A stretch of 64,000 bases of DNA from Neisseria perflava (GCF_002863305.2 NZ_CP136962.1:248001-312000); one strand, 5' to 3'; positions 33,965-42,364 are shown, numbered from the stretch's first letter. A program made the numbers and translations. The notes: generated by a model from the sequence alone, not told the origin.

Positions 33965-34209
33965 CGCCAAGATTCAAAACATAGAAGTTCAAGCCTGTTT
34001 TCATCCCGACCAACTTGGCCTTCACTCCCTATAAAGCCAATTTCTCCCCCACTACCGTCCTGGGCAAAGGCCTGACAAGCTAGAGAATATTCCTCATCGT
34101 TGTTAGAAAACTGCACCTCTCTAATGTGATCATAAAAGTAAATATCACACTCATCTAAAAGTAATCTTTTTAAATGCTGATTATTTCTGATTATTTGTAG
34201 CCTATCCAT
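33871..34209 (-). pseudogene. Truncated small gene, possible immunity-like fragment
   Basis: A minus-strand frame with a good ribosome site (GGAGAGGG) starts at the ATG at 34209 and encodes MDRLQIIRNNQHLKRLLLDE and an acidic segment with AFAQDGSGGEIGFIGSEGQVGR. That last pattern resembles small SMI1/KNR4-like or similar immunity-type proteins, with an internal piece apparently missing after GGE. From about 33964 the frame runs antisense to the phosphatase gene and its last 30 or so residues look like noise, so the original 3' end has been lost. Base composition is AT-rich compared with its neighbours. The immunity link is a guess from memory. Confidence 0.45.
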
Positions 34210-34237
34210 CTTTATCCCTCTCCAATATTTGGAATTG

Positions 34238-34651
34238 TCAGTGAATGATGACTTTGATATGATAGTTTTTCGTTTCATTTTTTAGATTTCTGACAAGCTT
34301 ATCATTCTCTTTTGATTGGCCAAAGAAAAAGGCCAGAGCTTTTCCGTTCTTTTGTTGGATACTCAAAAAATATCTAGCTCCATTCAATTTAACACTTGGA
34401 ATAAAATGGACCTCAATCTTTTTAATATTATTCAGTGGTATAATTCGCTTTCTAAAAACATAAGCATTATGGATATAAAATCTTCCCTTAGCAATATGAA
34501 ATGGGGCAAAAAAGTTTCCACCACTTTGACGCACAATGATATAACGGCGCCATAGAATCAGTAAAAGAAGGAAGGACACAAAGTAAATAGCAAAAGTCAA
34601 AACCGAGCTTTTCATCATCGATTTTATCCCAATCAAAAAATAATCTATCAT
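34238..34651 (-). CDS. Small membrane protein of unknown function
   Basis: The 137-residue frame starts at the ATG at 34651 with an AAGGCGG ribosome site seven bases upstream. One or two hydrophobic stretches lie at the N-terminus (YFLIGI and VLTFAIYFVSFLLLLILW). They are followed by a basic, beta-rich domain (IPLNNIKKIEVHFIPSVKLNGARYFLSIQQKNGKALAFFFG) that reads like a bacterial PH-type domain. I do not recognise the family. It is followed after 28 bases by the truncated gene at 33871-34209 on the same strand, and both are AT-rich, so the pair probably arrived together. Confidence 0.5.
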   Translation of the reverse strand: MIDYFLIGIKSMMKSSVLTFAIYFVSFLLLLILWRRYIIVRQSGGNFFAPFHIAKGRFYIHNAYVFRKRIIPLNNIKKIEVHFIPSVKLNGARYFLSIQQKNGKALAFFFGQSKENDKLVRNLKNETKNYHIKVIIH

Positions 34652-34703
34652 AATCAAACCGCCTTTTTGCCTTATTTATACCACTTTTATTGAGCAACTA
34701 GTT

Positions 34704-34826
34704 TTATGGACATAGTATCTCAAAACATATGACTTTGCCTGTTCGTAAAACCCCTTCAATACGAGAATTTCTTCCATTTTCTTTATCTTCTCCCAGCAAA
34801 GAATTATTTTTCTCTATAAAATCAGA
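34704..34826 (-). pseudogene. Fragment of a reading frame without a start
   Basis: Between a stop at 34827-34829 and a TAA at 34704-34706 the minus strand encodes 40 residues that read like a natural C-terminus (EKNNSLLGEDKENGRNSRIE, then a stretch ending in EILCP). No ATG is present. I take it as the tail of a lost gene in the same AT-rich patch; this is weak evidence. Confidence 0.25.
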
Positions 34827-34861
34827 TTACCACTTCATCATTTCCATGAATTTTTAAACCA

Positions 34862-34906
34862 TTAAAAGGCCGTCTGAAAGATTTGTTTTTTCAGACGGCC
34901 TTTTAA
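34862..34906. terminator. Hairpin after cysE
   Basis: Uptake-sequence arms within TTAAAAGGCCGTCTGAAA and its complement, 18-bp stem, 13 nt downstream of the cysE stop on the minus strand. It marks the border with the AT-rich patch. Confidence 0.8.
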
Positions 34907-34918
34907 ATGGCAGACGGT

Positions 34919-35737
34919 TTAAATCACAAAATCCGTAGATGATAATTGAATGCTTTGATCCATATCGGCAGACGGAGTTTTGGAAGAGCGGCCGACCGGT
35001 TTGGCCGGTACGCCGACAACGGTAATCGAAGACGGTACGTCGGCAACCACCACGCTGCCTGCACCGATTTTGGCATTTTTGCCGATGCGGATGTTGCCCA
35101 AAATCGAAGCGTTCGCACCAATCATCACGCCGTCGCCGATTTTCGGATGGCGGTCGCCGCTTTCTTTGCCCGAACCGCCCAGTGTTACACCGTGGAGGAT
35201 GGAAATGTTGTTGCCCAAGACGGCGGTTTCGCCAGCCACAAAACCGGTGGCATGGTCGAGCATCAAACCGTGACCGAAACGGGCGGCAGGGTGAATGTCA
35301 ACACCGAAGACTTCCGACATGCGGTTTTGCAGGAAATACGCCAGCGTTTTGCGGCCGTTTTGATAGAGCCAGTGGTTGATGCGGTGTGCCTGTACGGCGT
35401 GGAAACCTTTGAAATACAACAGCGGCAGCGAATATTCATCACAAGCCGGGTCGCGCTCGTAAATGGCTTTTAAGTCGGCCTCGACACATTTGCTGATGCG
35501 GGTGTCCACGCTCAAAGCCTGCTGATAAATTTCAAACAGCGCGCGCACGTCCATAATCGGGCTGCCGAGTTTGCTGGAAAGATGGTAGGCAAGTACCGAA
35601 TCGAGCGAATCGTGGCGTAACACGGTTTGGTGCAGGAAGCTTGCCAGCATCGGTTCGGCCGCGGCGGCCGCTTCGGTTTCTTCGCGGATGGTGTGCCACA
35701 GATTAAAATCGGTTGAATTCAAATGGTCTTTTTTCAT
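34919..35737 (-). CDS. cysE: Serine O-acetyltransferase
   Basis: CysE acetylates serine with acetyl-CoA, the committed step of cysteine synthesis. The 272-residue protein has the N-terminal helical SATase domain (LWHTIREETEAAAAAEPMLASFLHQTVLRHDSL) and a left-handed beta-helix of hexapeptide repeats at about 150-235. The repeats carry the catalytic-site stretches DIHPAARFGHGLMLDHATGFVAGE and ILHGVTLGG. The C-terminus ends in isoleucine (FVI), the residue that docks into the active site of the sulfhydrylase CysK. It stands alone, bounded by hairpins. Confidence 0.95.
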   Translation of the reverse strand: MKKDHLNSTDFNLWHTIREETEAAAAAEPMLASFLHQTVLRHDSLDSVLAYHLSSKLGSPIMDVRALFEIYQQALSVDTRISKCVEADLKAIYERDPACDEYSLPLLYFKGFHAVQAHRINHWLYQNGRKTLAYFLQNRMSEVFGVDIHPAARFGHGLMLDHATGFVAGETAVLGNNISILHGVTLGGSGKESGDRHPKIGDGVMIGANASILGNIRIGKNAKIGAGSVVVADVPSSITVVGVPAKPVGRSSKTPSADMDQSIQLSSTDFVI

Positions 35738-35896
35738 GTTTGAGGCCGTCTGAAGAATAAAATCAGATGGCTATCTTACCGTTTTCCAACGTCTTTTAAC
35801 AAGGCATTTGATAATCGGTATTCAAATGCTTGAAGTTTTTTCAGACGGCCTTATATATGAAGCATCGAATATCAACACGCTAAAAGGATGTCAGAA

Positions 35897-36448
35897 ATGA
35901 CGGAGCATAACGAACAACATCAACACGAAGCAGAAGAAGCGGCAGCCGTAGAAACTGCCGAAACCGTTGAAACCGAACAAGCAGAACCGACTTACGAAGA
36001 GCTTCAGGCGCGTGTCGCCGAGTTGGAAGGTCAGCTCAAAGACAGCGAGCTGCGCGGTTTGGCAAATGAGCAAAACCTGCGTCGCCGCCATCAGCAGGAA
36101 ATCGCCGACACCCATAAATTCGCCGGACAAAAATTTGCAGCAGAAATGTTGCCGGTTAAAGATTATCTCGAAATGGCGCTGCTGGACCAAAGCGGCAATT
36201 TCGATGCACTGAAAATGGGCGTGCAAATGACTTTGAACGAGCTGCAAAAAGCATTTGATGCCACACACATTAAAGAAATCAACCCACAGCCGGGTGACAA
36301 ACTCGATCCGCACCAACATCAAGCGATGCAGGCAGTCGTCAGCGAGCAAGAGCCGAATACCATCGTCAGTGTGATGAAAAAAGGCTACACATTATCCGAC
36401 CGCGTGCTGCGTCCTGCGATGGTTGTTGTGGCGAAAAAAGAAGATTGA
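35897..36448 (+). CDS. grpE: Nucleotide exchange factor GrpE
   Basis: GrpE releases ADP from DnaK. The 183-residue protein has an acidic, low-complexity N-terminus (about residues 1-35), a long coiled coil (ELQARVAELEGQLKDSELRGLANEQNLRRRHQQEIADTHKFA) and the C-terminal beta domain ending KGYTLSDRVLRPAMVVVAKKED, the family signature. Two ATGs are possible. The one at 35897 has AAAGGA eight bases before it, while the one at 35888 overlaps that ribosome site, so I choose 35897. dnaK follows after 300 bp with its own heat-shock promoter. Confidence 0.94.
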   Translation: MTEHNEQHQHEAEEAAAVETAETVETEQAEPTYEELQARVAELEGQLKDSELRGLANEQNLRRRHQQEIADTHKFAGQKFAAEMLPVKDYLEMALLDQSGNFDALKMGVQMTLNELQKAFDATHIKEINPQPGDKLDPHQHQAMQAVVSEQEPNTIVSVMKKGYTLSDRVLRPAMVVVAKKED

Positions 36449-36458
36449 AGGCACCGCT

Positions 36459-36473
36459 TGATAAAGTTTATCA
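36459..36473. repeat. Perfect 7-1-7 palindrome after grpE
   Basis: TGATAAA-G-TTTATCA lies 11 nt after the grpE stop. It could be a weak terminator stem, or an operator: it matches the Fur 7-1-7 consensus at 12 of 14 positions. Confidence 0.5.
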
Positions 36474-36624
36474 GGCATAAAATTTTCAGACGGCCTTATC
36501 CGGTTTCAAAGCCCGATATTTCGCTATTGGAAAATCATTCCGATAAACCGGAATCGGAAAATTAAAACCGGCCGTCTGAAAAAAGAATAAGCGGCTTGTG
36601 GATAAATAAATCAAGTACTTGAAT

Positions 36625-36650
36625 TTAATTTGAAAAAAAATTCAAATTAA
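36625..36650. repeat. AT-only inverted repeat upstream of dnaK
   Basis: TTAATTTGAA and TTCAAATTAA are perfect 10-bp arms around six adenines, ending three bases before the heat-shock -35 element. It may be an operator or a cruciform-prone site. Confidence 0.5.
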
Positions 36651-36652
36651 GC

Positions 36653-36680
36653 CTTGAAAAAAAATGAAGCAACCTTATTT
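36653..36680 (+). promoter_or_regulatory. Sigma-32 (RpoH) heat-shock promoter for dnaK
   Basis: CTTGAAA (36653-36659) and CCTTATTT (36673-36680), 13 bp apart, match the RpoH consensus (CTTGAAA, 11-16 bp, CCCCATNT) fully in the -35 and at 5 of 7 fixed positions in the -10. It lies 69 nt before dnaK. Confidence 0.7.
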
Positions 36681-36748
36681 ACAAGCCATCGGAACGAAAT
36701 GTTCCACAGGATTATTAATTTAGAAAAGTTTATTAGGAGCAACATAAT

Positions 36749-38677
36749 ATGGCAAAAGTAATCGGTATTGACTTAGGTACAACCAACTCTTGTTTGGCCA
36801 TTTCTGAAAATGGTCAAACCAAAGTGATCGAAAATGCAGAAGGTGCACGCACCACTCCTTCCGTTATCGCTTATTTGGACGGCGGCGAAATCCTCGTCGG
36901 CGCGCCTGCAAAACGCCAAGCGGTAACAAACGCTAAAAACACTATTTATGCGGCCAAACGTTTGATCGGCCACAAATTTGAAGACAAAGAAGTACAACGC
37001 GACATCGAATCCATGCCTTTTGAAATCATCAAAGCCAACAACGGCGATGCATGGGTGAAAGCGCAAGGCAAAGAGCTGTCTCCTCCTCAAATTTCCGCAG
37101 AAGTTTTGCGTAAAATGAAAGAAGCAGCCGAAGCTTACTTGGGCGAAAAAGTCACCGAAGCCGTGATTACCGTTCCGGCCTACTTCAATGACAGCCAACG
37201 TCAAGCGACCAAAGACGCAGGTCGCATCGCAGGTTTGGAAGTAAAACGTATCATCAACGAACCAACTGCTGCCGCTTTGGCATTCGGTATGGACAAAGGC
37301 GACAGCAAAGACCGTAAAATTGCCGTGTATGACTTGGGTGGCGGTACTTTCGATATTTCCATCATCGAAATTGCCAACATCGACGGCGACAAACAATTCG
37401 AAGTATTGGCAACCAACGGCGACACCTTCTTGGGCGGTGAAGACTTCGACCAACGCTTGATCGACTACATCATTGACGAGTTCAAAAAAGAACAAGGCAT
37501 TGATTTGAAACAAGACGTCATGGCTCTGCAACGCCTGAAAGAAGCTGCTGAAAAAGCCAAAATCGAATTGTCCAGCGGTCAGCAAACTGAAATCAACCTG
37601 CCATACATCACTATGGACGCAACCGGTCCTAAACACTTGGCCATGAAAATTACCCGTGCCAAATTCGAAAGCCTGGTTGAAGATTTGATCCAACGTTCTA
37701 TCGAGCCTTGCAAAATCGCATTGAAAGATGCCGGCTTGAGCACCAGCGACATCGACGACGTAATTTTGGTCGGTGGTCAAAGCCGTATGCCGAAAGTACA
37801 AGAAGCCGTTAAAGCCTTCTTCGGTAAAGAGCCTCGTAAAGACGTGAACCCTGACGAAGCTGTTGCCGTAGGTGCGGCGATTCAAGGCGAAGTATTGAGC
37901 GGCGGCCGTAGCGACGTATTGCTGCTGGACGTAACTCCTCTGTCTTTGGGTATCGAAACCATGGGCGGCGTGATGACCAAGCTGATTCAAAAGAACACTA
38001 CTATTCCGACTAAAGCGTCTCAAGTGTTCTCTACTGCCGAAGACAACCAAAGCGCAGTAACCATCCATGTACTGCAAGGCGAACGCGAACGTGCTTCTGC
38101 CAACAAATCTTTGGGTCAGTTCAACTTGACCGACATCGCACCTGCACCACGCGGTATGCCACAAATTGAAGTTACTTTCGACATCGACGCCAACGGTATC
38201 TTGCACGTTTCTGCCAAAGACAAAGGCACCGGCAAAGCAGCCAATATCACCATCCAAGGTTCTTCAGGTTTGAGCGAAGAGGAAATCGAACGCATGGTAA
38301 AAGATGCCGAGGCCAACGCTGAAGAAGATAAAAAACTGACTGAATTGGTCGCTTCCCGCAACCAAGCCGAAGCCCTGATTCACTCTGTGAAAAAATCTCT
38401 GGCTGACTACGGCGATAAACTCGACGCTGCTGAGAAAGAAAAAATCGAAGCTGCGTTGAAAGAAGCTGAAGAAGCAGTTAAAGGCGACGACAAAGCCGCT
38501 ATCGATGCCAAAGCCGAAGCTTTGGGTGTAGCCAGCCAAAAACTGGGCGAAATGGTTTACGCTCAAGCGCAAGCCGAAGCACAAGCAGGCGAGGGCGCAC
38601 AAACCGAGTCTTCCGCTAAGAAAGACGACGACGTTGTAGATGCCGACTTTGAAGAAGTAAAAGACGACAAAAAATAA
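36749..38677 (+). CDS. dnaK: Chaperone DnaK (Hsp70)
   Basis: DnaK is the ATP-driven Hsp70 chaperone. The 642-residue protein starts [18 protein letters not shown] (phosphate loop 1). It shows [17 protein letters not shown], the phosphate-2 motif [16 protein letters not shown], and [13 protein letters not shown], the linker region [23 protein letters not shown], and the substrate-binding domain and lid. It ends in the acidic conserved tail [17 protein letters not shown]. The ribosome site is TTAGGAGC. grpE precedes it by 300 bp on the same strand; dnaJ is not in the window. Regulation by RpoH is suggested by the promoter at 36653-36680. Confidence 0.98.
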   Translation: MAKVIGIDLGTTNSCLAISENGQTKVIENAEGARTTPSVIAYLDGGEILVGAPAKRQAVTNAKNTIYAAKRLIGHKFEDKEVQRDIESMPFEIIKANNGDAWVKAQGKELSPPQISAEVLRKMKEAAEAYLGEKVTEAVITVPAYFNDSQRQATKDAGRIAGLEVKRIINEPTAAALAFGMDKGDSKDRKIAVYDLGGGTFDISIIEIANIDGDKQFEVLATNGDTFLGGEDFDQRLIDYIIDEFKKEQGIDLKQDVMALQRLKEAAEKAKIELSSGQQTEINLPYITMDATGPKHLAMKITRAKFESLVEDLIQRSIEPCKIALKDAGLSTSDIDDVILVGGQSRMPKVQEAVKAFFGKEPRKDVNPDEAVAVGAAIQGEVLSGGRSDVLLLDVTPLSLGIETMGGVMTKLIQKNTTIPTKASQVFSTAEDNQSAVTIHVLQGERERASANKSLGQFNLTDIAPAPRGMPQIEVTFDIDANGILHVSAKDKGTGKAANITIQGSSGLSEEEIERMVKDAEANAEEDKKLTELVASRNQAEALIHSVKKSLADYGDKLDAAEKEKIEAALKEAEEAVKGDDKAAIDAKAEALGVASQKLGEMVYAQAQAEAQAGEGAQTESSAKKDDDVVDADFEEVKDDKK

Positions 38678-38691
38678 TTGATGCCGTCTGA

Positions 38692-38723
38692 AAAAAGCGC
38701 GAATCGAAAGGTTCGCGCTTTTT
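38692..38723 (+). terminator. Intrinsic terminator of dnaK
   Basis: AAAAAGCGCGAA and TTCGCGCTTTTT form a 12-bp perfect stem with an 8-nt loop. It directly follows an AT-type uptake sequence (ATGCCGTCTGAA at 38681-38692). Confidence 0.88.
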
Positions 38724-38944
38724 GTCGTTTGGGAAATGTGTAAAGACGCTTTGTCGAAATTGACGGCAAACTTTCAGAACCATGCTACATCATCGTGTCG
38801 CCATACTTCTATTGCCGAATTTTGAACAGATTTCGCCGAATGCTGACAGCAGCTGACAGTCAAAGCCATTAATATTTGTCCATCGCTTGAGTGCGAATAA
38901 ATTCTTATTTTTACCTCAAATCAACCACTTGAAAGAAGATAAAT

Positions 38945-39163
38945 ATGAAAAAACTGATTCAAATGACCTCTTTGATGGTTGCAGCTGCCGGTTTGGTATT
39001 GGCTCCAGTCGCTTCTGCACACGGCAAACATGAAATGCATCCGAAACAAGAGCGTATGTACAAAAAAGCCAAACCGCAAAAAATGAAAAAACCTGCACCT
39101 AAAGCCAAACACCACGCAGCCAAGCCCAAACAGCATCAAGAGCATCGCCACGAACATCATTAA
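38945..39163 (+). CDS. Small exported His/Lys-rich protein
   Basis: The 72-residue product has a clear signal peptide (about 1-25, ending VASAHG). The mature part of about 47 residues is almost wholly Lys, His, Pro, Gln, Glu and Met, with eleven or more histidines and a C-terminus EHRHEHH. It is probably unfolded and periplasmic, and the histidine clusters suggest metal binding (Zn, Cu or Ni), though this is inferred from composition alone. A GAAAGAAG ribosome site precedes the ATG. It has its own hairpin and stands alone between dnaK and a convergent DUF2868 gene. I do not know a family name. Confidence 0.7.
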   Translation: MKKLIQMTSLMVAAAGLVLAPVASAHGKHEMHPKQERMYKKAKPQKMKKPAPKAKHHAAKPKQHQEHRHEHH

Positions 39164-39184
39164 GATGAACCCTCAACAATAAAT

Positions 39185-39225
39185 AAGGCCGTCTGAAACC
39201 CAAACATCAGTTTTCAGACGGCCTT
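39185..39225. terminator. Bidirectional uptake-sequence hairpin
   Basis: AAGGCCGTCTGAAA and TTTCAGACGGCCTT with a 13-nt loop between the convergent His-rich and DUF2868 genes. Confidence 0.8.
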
Positions 39226-39236
39226 CGGTTTATCTG

Positions 39237-40577
39237 TCAAATAGCGCTTTGCCGTTTTTCTTGTGCCAAACGGGTCGGCTCCAGCCAGGCAATGTTTCTT
39301 TCTGCCAGCGCATCGCGCCAATAATCCAGTTTGGTATCCAAATCTTCAGAGAAACTGTCTTGATTCAAAAGTTGAATGATAACGCCACCGTCCGTAGCTT
39401 CGGCCAAGCGGCTGATTTGACGCAAAATGCCGCGGTCGGGAACAGTTTGCGTGCGTACGCCGATGAGAAGTTGCGCCGGAGTTTGTTTCAATTCGGCTTC
39501 TAATTGTTCCAAATCTTTTCTGCCGGCGGCCACGCCTTTGTTTATCCACTCTTGCGCCAGAACGCCGGAAAACCAAAGCGGCTCAGGCCATTCCGTTTCC
39601 AGTGTAACAGCCCATTTGGGCGCATTATTCAGCGTAATTTTAGATGAAACGGGAACGATGTTTTCCTGAAAATCATCGGCATCAACAATCTTCGTTTGCC
39701 ATGTGCGGAGGATGTTTTGATAGTAGGGCTGATTCAAATCCAAACGTTCGCGAAGGGTTTTTAAAGTAATCTTGCAAGCCAGCCAAGCAATCAAACGCGG
39801 CAGAATGCCATAGCAGACAATGCTGCCGATGAGTAAGCCTGCCCAAGCGCGTGCATCTTCGATATGATTGTTCAGGCGGCCTGCAATCACAGCCTGACTG
39901 TCAGGAACAGGAAAGCCCAAACGTTCCGGCAGCCATGACAAAGCCTCAACCGTTTTCACCAATGCCGTATTGCTTAAAAGCGTACTTTCCCAGTTGAACG
40001 TATATTGACGCACCAAAAGCAGCAGCAAAACAGAAACCAATATTCCCGACAGCGTACAAAGCCACAGGCCGTGTGAAGTTGCACCAATCAGCCAACGCGT
40101 TTGCGGTTTGCGCCATTCATCCACATAAAGCCGCAAAATTGCCTGATTGACCGGGTCTTTACCTCGGAGCCAAGTTGCCGGACTGCTGATAAAGTGCACA
40201 TTTTTCAAACGCAGGAATAAAGTCGCCAGCCACACCAGCAGCATGACTGTATTCATGCCCAAAATCCCGGCCAATACCAGAAAAAAGTTCAGCCCCTGAT
40301 TGTCCATCAAAAGATAAGTGCTGGAAAAACCAACCGTAAACAACAACGTCGCCGCAACAATCCAAAGCCAAAACGAGCCTGTCTCCACCTGTTGCAACAC
40401 ATATTTCAAATGCTTGTCGCGGTCAATAATTTGAGCGCGGCGTATCAGTTTTTCCTCATTGCCGCCATCAATATGTCGCAACGCTTCCGTCGCCTGCACA
40501 GGATCTCCCGGAAAAATATAGGCACGTTCTTCAAGGATACGGACCAATTCGACAAGTTTTTGCGATTGATTCAACAT
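39237..40577 (-). CDS. DUF2868 family membrane protein
   Basis: The 446-residue protein has an N-terminal soluble part (about 1-65), two membrane helices (FWLWIVAATLLFTVGFSSTYLL and FFLVLAGILGMNTVMLLVWLATLF), a further pair in the middle (GLWLCTLSGILVSVLLLLLV and AWAGLLIGSIVCYGILPRLIAWLAC), and a C-terminal cytoplasmic domain of about 160 residues. This layout and the N-F-F-L-V-L-X-G motif fit DUF2868. In many proteobacteria these genes sit beside a DUF3482 GTPase gene, which is not adjacent here. Function is unknown. Confidence 0.65.
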   Translation of the reverse strand: MLNQSQKLVELVRILEERAYIFPGDPVQATEALRHIDGGNEEKLIRRAQIIDRDKHLKYVLQQVETGSFWLWIVAATLLFTVGFSSTYLLMDNQGLNFFLVLAGILGMNTVMLLVWLATLFLRLKNVHFISSPATWLRGKDPVNQAILRLYVDEWRKPQTRWLIGATSHGLWLCTLSGILVSVLLLLLVRQYTFNWESTLLSNTALVKTVEALSWLPERLGFPVPDSQAVIAGRLNNHIEDARAWAGLLIGSIVCYGILPRLIAWLACKITLKTLRERLDLNQPYYQNILRTWQTKIVDADDFQENIVPVSSKITLNNAPKWAVTLETEWPEPLWFSGVLAQEWINKGVAAGRKDLEQLEAELKQTPAQLLIGVRTQTVPDRGILRQISRLAEATDGGVIIQLLNQDSFSEDLDTKLDYWRDALAERNIAWLEPTRLAQEKRQSAI

Positions 40578-40741
40578 AAATGATAGGCCGTCTGAAAGAT
40601 AAAATGGAAACGTCTGTTATACCCCCAAATAAACCCCTTTTTTTGCAAAGGTCAAAAAATTAAAAGCAGTTTTGATTTTGAATAGGGTATATAGTGGAAT
40701 AGATGTAAAAAAAGCAGCCCGAAAGCTGCTCATTTTGAGTG

Positions 40742-40826
40742 TGGTGCGGACGGAGAGACTCGAACTCTCACACCTCGCGGCGCCAGAACCTAAATCTGGT
40801 GCGTCTACCAATTTCGCCACGTCCGC
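40742..40826 (-). tRNA. tRNA-Leu (anticodon UAG)
   Basis: On the minus strand the 85-nt gene begins GCGGACG and ends CGTCCGC, discriminator A and encoded CCA. The anticodon stem CCAGA/TCTGG encloses the loop TTTAGGT, so the anticodon is TAG. The long variable arm is that of a class II tRNA, as expected for leucine. Confidence 0.94.
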
Positions 40827-40883
40827 ACTAATTTGAATCGTGGATTATACACAAGATTAATGGGGGCGCAAAGTCTTGTTTGC

Positions 40884-40913
40884 TTGAATTTTTCGGTTTA
40901 TCCCTTATATAAT
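40884..40913 (+). promoter_or_regulatory. Sigma-70 promoter for the GAF-like gene and ribA
   Basis: TTGAAT (40884-40889) and a perfect TATAAT (40908-40913) are 18 bp apart, 74 nt before the start codon; an uptake-sequence pair lies between. Confidence 0.6.
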
Positions 40914-40987
40914 GATTCATTCCGGCCGTCTGAAAGCAGGGTTTGTTTTCAGACGGCCTCAACTTTACTATTGGTGAGGAAGGGCAG

Positions 40988-41653
40988 ATGCCTGCTTTAT
41001 TGATTAAAGATTTTTTGCAGACGCAAGGTTTGAAGTTGCCTGCGGATGAGATACATGTTGCTTATTTGACTGCCCAGGCTGTGATTAAAATGGGCAATGC
41101 TTCGGTTGAGCGTTCGATTTTGTGGCCGTCTGAAGACGGTTGGCAGTTGGCGGATTATGTTGATGCCGAACATGAATTGTTGCTGAAACAGATTTTTATG
41201 GCTTTGGATTCGGTTGCCGAGCGCACCGAGCATTTGAAAAGCGCAGCGGTTTATACAGCATTTCCGAAAGATGGCGCGTTGTCGCTGGTCCGTCTGAGCC
41301 GTTGGGGCGTGCCGTTGGAAAATGTGATTTCAATCGACGAACAGGCCGGACAGGCTTTTTTGGCTGTGCGTACGGCGCAAAGCGGTTGGATGAATGTTTG
41401 CCAGAATGTAGCGTATTGGCAGGAAATCGGTGAATTGTCGGACGAACGCAATCATCCCGGCTTGAGTCAGATTTCTGTTCCTGTCTGTATGCCCAGCGGT
41501 GCGGTTTTAGGCGTGGTACATGCTGAATTTGATGTCAAAGACGGTGCGCCTGACGAAGTATTGGTGGCTTGGATTGCCCTTGCATTAGCCTTGGCGGAAC
41601 CTTTGAAAAACCTCTTGGGCGTGGCTGAAAACGAGGAAGCAGAAAATGAGTAA
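40988..41653 (+). CDS. GAF-domain-like protein of unknown function
   Basis: The 221-residue soluble protein has no recognised catalytic motif. Its second half ([29 protein letters not shown], then [20 protein letters not shown]) reads like a GAF domain, in which the phrase pattern for a buried strand and a small-molecule pocket is I-x-V-P-V...G-x-V-x-G-V-V. The ATG at 40988 follows GAGGAAGGG and is chosen over an upstream frame start that lies inside an uptake sequence. It overlaps ribA by eight bases (ATGAGTAA), so the two are cotranslated. A link to riboflavin synthesis is suggested only by this coupling. Confidence 0.6.
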   Translation: MPALLIKDFLQTQGLKLPADEIHVAYLTAQAVIKMGNASVERSILWPSEDGWQLADYVDAEHELLLKQIFMALDSVAERTEHLKSAAVYTAFPKDGALSLVRLSRWGVPLENVISIDEQAGQAFLAVRTAQSGWMNVCQNVAYWQEIGELSDERNHPGLSQISVPVCMPSGAVLGVVHAEFDVKDGAPDEVLVAWIALALALAEPLKNLLGVAENEEAENE

Positions 41654-42239
41654 CGCGTTGAAGTTTGTCGCGTCATGCCGTTTGCCTACGGAATGGGGCG
41701 AATTTACCATGCACGGCTTCGAAGAAGAGGGCGGGCAGGAACATGTCGCATTGACGATGGGCGATGTTTCAGACGGCCTGCCTGTGTTGTCACGTATCCA
41801 TTCCGAGTGCTTGACCGGTGATGCTTTATTTTCAGTGAAATGTGATTGTGGCCCTCAGCTTCAGGCGGCGATGCAAGCCGTTCAGAAAGAAGGGCGTGGC
41901 GTTATCGTATATTTGCGCCAAGAGGGTAGGGGCATTGGTTTGATAAACAAAATCCGTGCTTATCGTCTACAAGATCAGGGCTTGGATACGGTTGAGGCCA
42001 ATGTTGCACTCGGCCTTCCTGTTGATGCGCGCGACTTCACTTTGGCTAAGCAGATTTATGATTATCTGCATATTCGTGAGGTCAGATTGTTGACCAATAA
42101 TCCTGAAAAAATCCAAACGTTGAAAGATTCCGGCATTAATGTGGTCGAACGAATTGCATTACATGTCGGCGAAAATGTGGAAAATGAGCGTTATCTGCAT
42201 ACTAAAGCGGATAAATTAGGACATTTGATTTTCGATTGA
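41646..42239 (+). CDS. ribA: GTP cyclohydrolase II
   Basis: RibA opens the imidazole ring of GTP, the first step of riboflavin synthesis. The 197-residue protein has the zinc cysteines C55, C66 and C68 ([18 protein letters not shown]), one residue offset from E. coli RibA. The active-site stretch [34 protein letters not shown] and the C-terminal [12 protein letters not shown] are also present. It is the stand-alone form without a fused RibB domain. An uptake sequence lies in frame (DVSDGLPV). The start overlaps the upstream GAF-like gene. Confidence 0.96.
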   Translation: MSNALKFVASCRLPTEWGEFTMHGFEEEGGQEHVALTMGDVSDGLPVLSRIHSECLTGDALFSVKCDCGPQLQAAMQAVQKEGRGVIVYLRQEGRGIGLINKIRAYRLQDQGLDTVEANVALGLPVDARDFTLAKQIYDYLHIREVRLLTNNPEKIQTLKDSGINVVERIALHVGENVENERYLHTKADKLGHLIFD

Positions 42240-42324
42240 TAGAACGGTATAACAGTAATTTTTGCGGGCAAATAAAATATTCTATATTCTTTCAATGGGA
42301 TATATTTTTATTTAAATAAAAACC

Positions 42325-42353
42325 TTGCGCATAATCTGATTTTTTGATTTAAT
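42325..42353 (+). promoter_or_regulatory. Promoter for the tRNA-Val/tRNA-Asp pair
   Basis: TTGCGC (42325-42330) and TTTAAT (42348-42353) are 17 bp apart, 12 nt before the first tRNA base. Confidence 0.5.
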
Positions 42354-42364
42354 GTCGGCTTATC

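Noticed and set aside
34488..34697. 69-codon minus-strand frame overlapping the small membrane protein in the accessory patch
   Set aside because: It shares bases with the 34238-34651 frame in another phase; that frame has a better ribosome site and a membrane plus beta-domain layout, so I kept only that one.
36773..38257. 494-codon open frame on the minus strand inside dnaK
   Set aside because: It is exactly antisense to a certain gene, has low-complexity Phe/Val/Gln-rich content and no ribosome site; a shadow of dnaK codon bias.
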